The notes beneath the pieces are model-generated. The model did not search any database, had not been told where the DNA came from, and worked only from the letters and a program-made list of their open reading frames with translations. A DNA stretch of 5,066 nucleotides from Syntrophaceae bacterium (lineage in GTDB: Bacteria; Desulfobacterota; Syntrophia; Syntrophales; UBA2210), in assembly GCA_030619435.1 (NCBI GenBank), contig JAUXBI010000135.1, forward strand, positions 1 through 5,066, given 5' to 3'. Below are positions 1 through 5,066 of this stretch, one piece after another; position 1 is the stretch's first letter, and the number at the start of each line of letters is the position of its first letter. The position numbers and the translations under genes are program-made.

Positions 1-145
1 ACCTCGGAGCAAGCGCAGGTATCTCTGCGGCTACTTTCAAAACAGTGCTACTGTCAAGCTCATCTTCGGCCATCCCCCTGCAGTGCAGACAGTCGAGATT
101 ACATTTGTTCGTGATCGCCCAATCAATCATGTATGGATTATTCAT
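1..145 (-). CDS. Radical SAM protein, N-terminal fragment (runs off left edge)
   Basis: The minus strand from 145 down to the window edge reads as an open frame of 48 complete codons that continues out of the window. Residues 10-22 read AITNKCNLDCLHC, so Cys15, Cys19 and Cys22 form the CxxxCxxC motif. In radical SAM enzymes this motif ligates the [4Fe-4S] cluster that cleaves S-adenosylmethionine. Its position, right after a short beta strand near the N-terminus, is that of MoaA/PqqE/NirJ-like members. The following 'HCRG' resembles SPASM-type and heme-pathway enzymes, but the subfamily and substrate cannot be told from this fragment. An in-frame TAA lies two codons upstream of ATG 145, so the start is ATG 145 or ATG 130. 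I prefer 145 because it leaves a more usual lead-in to the first strand. Neither start has a clear Shine-Dalgarno sequence. It has the same orientation as coaX but sits 161 bp away, so it is probably a separate transcription unit. Confidence 0.82.
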   Translation of the reverse strand, partial: MNNPYMIDWAITNKCNLDCLHCRGMAEDELDSSTVLKVAAEIPALAPR

Positions 146-162
146 ATTTTAACCGTTAATTT

Positions 163-181
163 CCAGTTCCGGATGAACTGG
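163..181 (-). repeat. Inverted repeat CCAGTT-N7-AACTGG in the leader of the radical SAM gene
   Basis: A perfect 6-bp dyad (163-168 and 176-181) with a 7-nt centre lies 17 nt upstream of the preferred radical SAM start at 145. As RNA it would form a small hairpin. No T-run follows it on either strand, so it does not look like an intrinsic terminator. It could be a regulator-binding site or a leader hairpin, or it could be chance; only the symmetry itself is seen. Confidence 0.35.
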
Positions 182-241
182 TAAGATTTTAAGTATCCGT
201 GGGAATCAACAACTAATCCCGGTCGAGCTTGATCGTTTCAC

Positions 242-284
242 AAAAAGTCAGGATTGGACGGCAAAATACGCAACGCGGTCCTGA
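242..284 (-). terminator. Possible intrinsic terminator after coaX
   Basis: On the minus strand, TCAGGA (284-279) and its complement TCCTGA (253-248) can pair, and the sequence cTTTTT (247-242) follows at once. The 25-nt interval between the arms holds a smaller CGC/GCG hairpin. The stem begins 22 nt past the coaX stop codon, which is a sensible place for the end of the operon. The stem is only 6 bp with a long loop and a 5-nt T-run, so it is weaker than a typical rho-independent terminator. Confidence 0.35.
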
Positions 285-306
285 TAAGCCGGGGTTTACG
301 AAGCCG

Positions 307-1071
307 TTATATATTTCTTGAATGGATTATCTTCAGTCCTTCCAGTGTAAGCATCTCATCGACAAGATCAACGGTGCTGGTTTCCGCAACCATGACACCT
401 GCCAGCCCACCGGTTGCAATAACTGTGGACTCCGTCTTTGTTTCTTCCTTTATGCGATTCACGATCCCGTCCACAAGACCGGCATAACCAAACATGATGC
501 CCGCCTGTATGCTGCTTACCGTATCCCGGGCAACTACAAATTTAGGGCTGCTGAATTCAACCGGCGGCAACTTGGATGCCTTCTCAAAGAGCGCCTCGCT
601 TGATATAACAACACCCGGCGCTATACATCCTCCCATGTACTCTCCCTTTTCTGTAATATAATCAAAGGTAGTCGCTGTGCCGAAATCCACAATGATGAGA
701 TTCCCTTCGTATTTCTCATGAGCTGCAACGGCGTTGACAACCCTGTCAGCACCCACGTCTTTCGGATTGTCATAGTATATCGGCATGCCCGTCTTTATAC
801 CCGGGCCCACGATAAGAGGAGTAAGATGAAAATATTTTCGACAAAGAGGTTCCAGTATATTCAGCATGGATGGCACTACGCATGATATAATGACAGTATC
901 AATCGATTTTGAACCCATTTTACTTGTTTTACAGAGATTCAAAAGAAGCATTCCGTATTCGTCAACGGTGTGATCCGCCACAGTACGAGTTCTCCAGTGG
1001 TTTAAAAGTTTATCCCCGTCATAAAGACCGACAACGGTATTTGAATTTCCCACATCGATAGCCAGAAGCAT
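307..1071 (-). CDS. coaX: Type III pantothenate kinase
   Basis: This gene encodes 254 aa, a normal length for CoaX. The enzyme phosphorylates pantothenate with ATP in the cytosol, the first committed step of coenzyme A synthesis. It belongs to the ASKHA fold and is unrelated to CoaA. The N-terminal phosphate loop reads AIDVGNSNTVVGL (residues 4-16). GADR at 107-110 supplies the expected catalytic Asp109. DFGTATTFD (129-137) is the second nucleotide and monovalent-cation-binding segment. GGCIAPG (147-153) and ATGGLAG (218-224) complete the family pattern. Type III enzymes are known to be insensitive to CoA feedback and to need K+ or NH4+. ATG 1071 is well supported because AGGTGA lies 6 nt upstream and includes the birA stop codon. 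Only 6 bp separate the two genes. It is probably the last gene of the operon, with a possible terminator just downstream. No key residue is missing. Confidence 0.97.
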   Translation of the reverse strand: MLLAIDVGNSNTVVGLYDGDKLLNHWRTRTVADHTVDEYGMLLLNLCKTSKMGSKSIDTVIISCVVPSMLNILEPLCRKYFHLTPLIVGPGIKTGMPIYYDNPKDVGADRVVNAVAAHEKYEGNLIIVDFGTATTFDYITEKGEYMGGCIAPGVVISSEALFEKASKLPPVEFSSPKFVVARDTVSSIQAGIMFGYAGLVDGIVNRIKEETKTESTVIATGGLAGVMVAETSTVDLVDEMLTLEGLKIIHSRNI

Positions 1072-1077
1072 AATAGA

Positions 1078-1083
1078 TCACCT
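1078..1083 (-). promoter_or_regulatory. coaX ribosome binding site overlapping the birA stop codon
   Basis: On the minus strand AGGTGA (1083-1078) lies 6 nt before the coaX ATG. Its last three bases are the TGA stop of birA. A ribosome finishing birA therefore covers the coaX initiation site, which suggests translational coupling. The coupling is inferred from position only. Confidence 0.75.
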
Positions 1084-1875
1084 GTTTTCAGTTACACTTA
1101 CATCTCCGGACAGAACGCGTCTTGTCCTGTTTTCCTCATCAATAAGCAGAAGCGCGCCTTTGCTGTCTATTCCCCGGCATCTCCCCCTCTGCACAACATC
1201 TGTGCCTGTCACCTCAATAGTTTTACCGATCATATCCGAATATTCCATCCACCTGTCTCTTACAGGGACAAATCCCTCATCAATAAATAGTCTGTACCAT
1301 TTCTCAAGCAACCTGTACAAATCAACGGTAAGACCAAGACGTGAAATGCTGTTTGATGTCTGCCCCTTCAGCGATGTGGATATATCGCAAATTTCCTCAT
1401 GAAAATCGGTTGATTCCATATTTACATTAATGCCGATTCCCACAACAACAAAATCAAGATTCTGTCCCTTGATCCTCATTTCCGTCAGGATACCGGAAAT
1501 TTTCCTGCCTCCCGCCAGTATATCGTTGGGCCACTTGAGCGCAACGGGACAATAACCGGAAAGTAATTCAGCCACCGCGACTCCGGCAACAAGGGTCAAC
1601 CCCTGAGCAAAAGCGGGTTGTATATCAGGCCTTAATATGATGGAGGTGTACAGATTCCTGCCCGGGGGCGAGTGCCAAATCCTGTTTCTCAATCTCCCCC
1701 TTCCTGCTGTCTGACAGTCGGCTATTACCACTTCACCTTCGCCGGCTCCGTCAACGGCAAGAGAAACCGCATGGTTATTCGTCGAATCAATCTCGTCAAA
1801 AAAGTGAATTTTGTTTCCTATGAGGCCATCGGAAACAAGCTTTTCCAGATTGGCTTTATTAAATTTTCGGTCCAT
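1078..1875 (-). CDS. birA: Biotin--[acetyl-CoA-carboxylase] ligase, group I (no DNA-binding domain)
   Basis: This gene encodes 265 aa. The enzyme activates biotin with ATP to biotinyl-AMP and transfers it to a lysine of biotin carrier domains, such as AccB of acetyl-CoA carboxylase. Visible motifs are DSTNNHA (30-36), QTAGRGRLRNR (55-65, the biotinyl-AMP loop), W67-SPPGRNLY (69-76), KWPND (114-118), KISGILTE (125-132) and GIGINVN (146-152). The C-terminal 45 or so residues fit the small SH3-like domain. The catalytic domain starts almost at once, so there is no N-terminal winged helix. It therefore cannot act as the E. coli-type bio repressor and should be enzyme only. ATG 1875 is the first start after an in-frame TAG four codons upstream. 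The ribosome binding site is weak (AGG about 8 nt before the ATG). It lies 48 bp after nadC and 6 bp before coaX. Confidence 0.96.
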   Translation of the reverse strand: MDRKFNKANLEKLVSDGLIGNKIHFFDEIDSTNNHAVSLAVDGAGEGEVVIADCQTAGRGRLRNRIWHSPPGRNLYTSIILRPDIQPAFAQGLTLVAGVAVAELLSGYCPVALKWPNDILAGGRKISGILTEMRIKGQNLDFVVVGIGINVNMESTDFHEEICDISTSLKGQTSNSISRLGLTVDLYRLLEKWYRLFIDEGFVPVRDRWMEYSDMIGKTIEVTGTDVVQRGRCRGIDSKGALLLIDEENRTRRVLSGDVSVTENR

Positions 1876-1923
1876 AACCCGTGCCTAAATGCCTTCAGTC
1901 TACAGCCTAAACAACCTGCATAA
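1876..1923. other. nadC-birA spacer
   Basis: These 48 bp hold no gene and no terminator-like hairpin with a T-run, so nadC and birA are likely read on one transcript. The 7-mer GCCTAAA occurs twice (1883-1889 and 1905-1911) with starts 22 bp apart. The repeat is too short to call a regulatory site. Confidence 0.5.
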
Positions 1924-2757
1924 TTATTTAAACACAAGTGATATATCGGCGGCCGGGGCGGAATGGGTAAGCGCTCCGACAGATATGAAATCCACACCGG
2001 TCTCCGCAATCTCCTTCACATTCGAGAAGGTGACATTCCCGGAGGCCTCGACCAGTGCCCTTCCATCGATGAGGGAAACAGCCTTTTTCATCTCACCTGC
2101 CCCCATATTATCCAGCATGATTATATCAACTCCCGAGGCAAGGGCCTCTTCAACTTCCTGAAGATTTTTCACTTCTACTTCGATCTGTACCGTGGGTGGA
2201 ATATTTTCGACCACTTTCCTTACCGCATTCGAAATACCCCCTGCGGCGCTTATGTGATTATCCTTGATCATCACACCATCATACAGGCCGAATCTGTGGT
2301 TAAGTCCCCCTCCTGTTTTTACCGCGTATTTTTCAAGACTTCTCAGGTTTGGCGTCGTCTTTCTCGTATCCAGTATTTTGACTCCGGTACCGCTTATTTC
2401 TTCAACATATTTGTGTGTCATCGTAGCAATTCCGCACATTCTCTGGAAAAAATTTAACGCTACACGTTCCGCGAGGAGAATGCTTTTCAGGCTTCCCGAC
2501 ACACAGGCGAGACTCTCCCCTTTTCCCGCCGGTTGGCCGTCGCAGAAATACTCCTCAAAGTCCAGCGATGAGTCCAGAGCATGGAATACCTCTCTGAAAA
2601 CAGCGATACCAGCGACAATGATTTCTCCCTTTGAAATCACCTGAGCAACACCGGTTTCATCACCTGTAAGAATAGATGACGTGGTAAGGTCACCCGACCC
2701 TATGTCTTCATCAAGCGCTGTACGGATAAGTTCCTTCAACCTGACATCTGAAATCAT
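1924..2757 (-). CDS. nadC: Nicotinate-nucleotide pyrophosphorylase (carboxylating), quinolinate phosphoribosyltransferase
   Basis: This gene encodes 277 aa from ATG 2757. The enzyme condenses quinolinate with PRPP and decarboxylates the product to nicotinate mononucleotide, the third step of de novo NAD synthesis in the cytosol. The N-terminal half carries DEDIGSGDLTT (16-26) and ERVALNFFQRMCGIAT (97-112). The barrel core has DTRKTTPNLRSLEKYAV (130-146), GGGLNHR (149-155) and MIKDNH (163-168), with the Arg, Lys and His residues expected to bind quinolinate. Later come EVEV, IMLDNM, EASGN and ISVGALTHSAPAADISL near the C-terminus. TTPNLR replaces the more common TTPGLR, a mild change. A GTG at 2769 would add four residues and overlap valS by 4 bp, but it has no Shine-Dalgarno sequence. 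ATG 2757 has GAGGA 5 nt upstream and is preferred. The nadA and nadB genes are not in the window. Confidence 0.97.
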   Translation of the reverse strand: MISDVRLKELIRTALDEDIGSGDLTTSSILTGDETGVAQVISKGEIIVAGIAVFREVFHALDSSLDFEEYFCDGQPAGKGESLACVSGSLKSILLAERVALNFFQRMCGIATMTHKYVEEISGTGVKILDTRKTTPNLRSLEKYAVKTGGGLNHRFGLYDGVMIKDNHISAAGGISNAVRKVVENIPPTVQIEVEVKNLQEVEEALASGVDIIMLDNMGAGEMKKAVSLIDGRALVEASGNVTFSNVKEIAETGVDFISVGALTHSAPAADISLVFK

Positions 2758-2762
2758 GATAA

Positions 2763-2768
2763 TCCTCA
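2763..2768 (-). promoter_or_regulatory. nadC ribosome binding site containing the valS stop codon
   Basis: On the minus strand TGAGGA (2768-2763) lies 5 nt before ATG 2757. Its first three bases are the valS stop TGA. This site decides the nadC start in favour of ATG 2757 over GTG 2769 and suggests that nadC translation is coupled to valS. Confidence 0.75.
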
Positions 2769-5066
2769 CGCTATATTACGAAGTCTGCCCAGAGCGTCTT
2801 CCAGCACCCCGCTTTTTTCCTTCAGGTTTCTAAATTTATTTTCTTCTTTTTCAACTATATCCCTGGATGCCTTTTCCAGAAAATCCCGATTCCCCAGTTT
2901 TTTGGAGATGAAACCAAGGTCTTTGTCAAGCTTTTTCATTTCCTTTTCCAGCCTTGCCTTTTCGACCGCAATATCCACGGCACCTTCAAGGAATACATAC
3001 ACCTTGACGGGACCCACTACTCCTGTCGCAGACCCCTTCGGCTCTATGGCATTTTCCTCTATCATCAGGTCTTCCAGCTTCGCGATGTCCCTTATGTAGC
3101 CCCTGCCTGCCTCTATAATGGACAGCATATCACGATCAGGAGCAGAAATGAGTGCCTTCAGCTTCTTTGAAGGGCTGATATTCATTACACCCCTTATATT
3201 TCTGATACTGTTTATAATATTCTTAATAAGATCCATGCGGCGCCTTGCATCTTCATCCCTGAGAGAATCATCCTGGTCGGGGAATTTACTCACCATTATA
3301 TATCCCTCGTCTATTGTTAATTTCTGCCATATTTCCTCTGTGACAAAGGGCATGAAAGGATGAAGGAGCTGGAGGGCTGTCTTTAATACTGAGAGCAATG
3401 TCTGTTGGGCGGCAAGTTTTCTCTGCCGTGATTGTTGTTTGTCATACAGTGCCGGCTTTATCAGCTCAAGGTACCAGTCACAGAACTCATGCCAGATAAA
3501 CTGATATATTCTGCCCGCAGCGTCGTTAAATCGATATTCGTCAAGGGCTTTTCTGACATCCGCCACAGTGCTGTTAAGGCTGTCTTTTATCCATCTGTCA
3601 CAAAGCGAATATTCTTCCTTTTCCAGCGAGGTTTCCCCGGGATAATCTTCAAGATTCATCAGAGAAAATCTGGCCGCGTTCCATATCTTATTTACAAAAT
3701 GTCTGTATCCCTTAATACGTTCCTCAGACATCTTCACATCCCTCCCCTGTGCGGTAAAGGCCGCCAGGGTAAAACGAAGAGCGTCTGCACCGTATTTGTC
3801 AATCATTTCCAGGGGATTTACGCTGTTTCCACTTGATTTGCTCATCTTGTCGCCCTTTTCATCCCGAACAAGGGCATGCAGATAGACATCCGAGAAGGGA
3901 ACCTTTCCCATAACGTAAAGTCCCATCAACATCATCCTGGCCACCCAGAAAAATATGATATCAAACCCGGTCACAAGGAGCGAAGTGGGGTAAAACGTCT
4001 CAAGCGCCTGTGTTTTGTCGGGCCATCCCATAGTCGAGAATGGCCAGAGAGAGGAGCTGAACCATGTATCCAGAACATCCTCATCCTGCCTGAGAGAAAT
4101 CCCTCCACATCCGGGGCAACTGTCAGGGTCTTGGACTGCTACTATGGTATTACCACAATCATTACAATACCATACCGGTATTCTGTGTCCCCACCATATC
4201 TGCCTGGAAATGCACCAGTCTCTTATATTGTCCATCCAGTCAAAGTATGTGGCCTCCCACAGGGGAGGAATAATCTTTGTCTCACCTTTCACAACTGCGG
4301 CGATCGCCGGCCTTGCCAGAGGTTTCACCTTGACAAACCACTGTTTAGACACCGCTGGCTCCACAACAGTCTTGCACCTGTAACAGCTGCCGACATTGTG
4401 CAAATAGGGCTCTGTTTTCACAAGATAGCCGCCCTTTTTAAGATCCTCCACGATATTTTCCCTGCACGTGTAACAGTCCTGCCCCTGATATATGCCCCCA
4501 TTTTCATTGATAATAGCATTGCCGTCCATAATAGTAACGATATCAAGATTGTGGCTCTGCGCCATGGCAAAGTCGTTGGGGTCTGCTGAAGGAGTTATCT
4601 TCACCGCGCCGGTGCCGAATTCCCTGGACACGTAATCATCCGCGATAACCGGTATCCTTTTGTTCACAATCGGAAGGATTACTTCCTTTCCTGTAATATC
4701 CGCGTATCTTTCGTCGCCGGGGTTTACTGCAACGGCAGTATCACCCAGCATGGTTTCCGGGCGTGTCGTAGCGACAACTATTCCGCCCTCCCCTTCGGCA
4801 TATGGATATCGTATATGCCAGAGACTGGTCGCTTCTTCCTCATATTCAACCTCAAGGTCGGATATGGCCGTATGACACCTTGGACACCAGTTAACAATAT
4901 AATCACCCTGATATATAAGATCATCATTATAGAGACGGACAAAAACCTCCCTGACCGCGCGGGAAAGTCCCTCATCCATGGTAAACCGCTCCCGGGACCA
5001 ATCACAGGAACATCCCAGCTTGTGCAACTGGTTTATGATGACGCCACCATACTTCTCTCTCCACTC
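2766..5066 (-). CDS. valS: Valyl-tRNA synthetase, C-terminal 766 residues (5' end off right edge)
   Basis: This class I synthetase attaches valine to tRNA-Val and edits mischarged threonine. The frame stays open to the window edge, where it reads EWREKYGGVIINQ, so the TTG at 5027 is internal and not a start. About 110-120 residues with the HIGH motif are missing, judged from family lengths of about 860-950. Numbering from the edge: the CP1 editing domain has TTRPET (100-105) and GTGAVKITPSADPND (151-165). DEDVLDTWFSS and FWVAR belong to the catalytic fold, and KMSKS is at 407-411. The anticodon-binding helical domain follows, and a charged coiled coil (about 697-763) is the usual ValRS tRNA-binding arm. 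CxxC pairs are at 61-64, 198-201, 228-231, 301-304 and 317-320. Pairs one and three, and pairs four and five, are placed like the zinc sites of the Thermus enzyme. No frameshift is seen. Any T-box or promoter lies outside the window. Confidence 0.98.
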   Translation of the reverse strand, partial: EWREKYGGVIINQLHKLGCSCDWSRERFTMDEGLSRAVREVFVRLYNDDLIYQGDYIVNWCPRCHTAISDLEVEYEEEATSLWHIRYPYAEGEGGIVVATTRPETMLGDTAVAVNPGDERYADITGKEVILPIVNKRIPVIADDYVSREFGTGAVKITPSADPNDFAMAQSHNLDIVTIMDGNAIINENGGIYQGQDCYTCRENIVEDLKKGGYLVKTEPYLHNVGSCYRCKTVVEPAVSKQWFVKVKPLARPAIAAVVKGETKIIPPLWEATYFDWMDNIRDWCISRQIWWGHRIPVWYCNDCGNTIVAVQDPDSCPGCGGISLRQDEDVLDTWFSSSLWPFSTMGWPDKTQALETFYPTSLLVTGFDIIFFWVARMMLMGLYVMGKVPFSDVYLHALVRDEKGDKMSKSSGNSVNPLEMIDKYGADALRFTLAAFTAQGRDVKMSEERIKGYRHFVNKIWNAARFSLMNLEDYPGETSLEKEEYSLCDRWIKDSLNSTVADVRKALDEYRFNDAAGRIYQFIWHEFCDWYLELIKPALYDKQQSRQRKLAAQQTLLSVLKTALQLLHPFMPFVTEEIWQKLTIDEGYIMVSKFPDQDDSLRDEDARRRMDLIKNIINSIRNIRGVMNISPSKKLKALISAPDRDMLSIIEAGRGYIRDIAKLEDLMIEENAIEPKGSATGVVGPVKVYVFLEGAVDIAVEKARLEKEMKKLDKDLGFISKKLGNRDFLEKASRDIVEKEENKFRNLKEKSGVLEDALGRLRNIA

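Larger units (their letters stand above)
146..306. other. Intergenic region between coaX and the radical SAM gene
   Basis: These 161 bp carry no convincing gene on either strand. They hold a terminator-like stem just after coaX (242-284), an imperfect 16-bp palindrome at 220-235 (six exact pairs plus two G-T) and a perfect 6-bp dyad at 163-181 ahead of the radical SAM start. On the minus strand a TTGTTG box and a TAAAAT box are 15 bp apart, which is too short a spacer for a good sigma-70 promoter, so no promoter is called. The A+T-rich stretch near 141-190 is where a promoter or leader for the radical SAM gene would be expected. Confidence 0.6.

Noticed and set aside
146..306. tRNA, small RNA or riboswitch in the intergenic gap
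   Set aside because: No cloverleaf, T-loop signature or recognisable riboswitch core could be found on either strand; only short dyads are present.
1883..1911. Repeated 7-mer GCCTAAA in the nadC-birA spacer, possible BirA or other operator
   Set aside because: Two 7-mers in about 50 bp are not rare by chance, the sequence does not resemble the known biotin operator, and this BirA has no DNA-binding domain.
1963..2457. 164-codon open frame on the plus strand opposite nadC
   Set aside because: It lies fully inside conserved nadC coding sequence on the other strand, and its product looks like random translation.
3876..4589. 237-codon open frame on the plus strand opposite valS
   Set aside because: It is antisense to a strongly conserved part of valS (editing domain, zinc sites, catalytic core). 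Its translation is rich in His, Arg and Pro and matches no family I know.
4778..5005. 75-codon minus-strand frame inside valS
   Set aside because: It is out of frame with valS across a region whose valS translation is clearly conserved, so it is a shadow.
5025..5027. TTG as the valS start codon
   Set aside because: The frame continues upstream to the window edge with conserved ValRS residues (EWREKYGGVIINQ), so the true start is outside the window.

Overview
The window holds the end of one compact gene cluster, all read leftwards on the minus strand. In transcription order it is: valyl-tRNA synthetase (valS, 5' end beyond the right edge), nicotinate-nucleotide pyrophosphorylase (nadC), a biotin-protein ligase without a DNA-binding domain (birA), and type III pantothenate kinase (coaX). 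A 161-bp non-coding gap follows. The left edge then contains the first 48 codons of a radical SAM protein, which was recognised from its CxxxCxxC cluster motif.

Region by region: 2766-5066 is valS, which lacks only about 110-120 N-terminal residues including the HIGH motif. 1924-2757 is nadC, whose Shine-Dalgarno sequence contains the valS stop codon. 1876-1923 is a 48-bp spacer. 1078-1875 is birA. 307-1071 is coaX, whose Shine-Dalgarno sequence contains the birA stop codon. 146-306 is intergenic, with a terminator-like stem after coaX and a dyad in the leader of the next gene. 1-145 is the truncated radical SAM gene.

The genes form a housekeeping and cofactor operon. ValRS charges tRNA-Val, NadC makes nicotinate mononucleotide for NAD, BirA attaches biotin to carboxylase carrier domains, and CoaX makes the first committed step to coenzyme A. 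Tight spacing and stop codons inside ribosome binding sites point to co-transcription and translational coupling.

The organism is a bacterium with moderate GC. CoaX in place of CoaA, a group I BirA and the valS-nadC-birA-coaX order fit an anaerobic deltaproteobacterial (Desulfobacterota-like) lineage, but this is inferred from memory and uncertain. I see no mobile element, CRISPR array, tRNA or rRNA. The four main genes look intact and ordinary. The points most worth a second look are the truncated radical SAM gene, its leader dyad, and two local deviations in the ValRS editing region. I do not see convincing evidence of a new multi-gene system inside this window.
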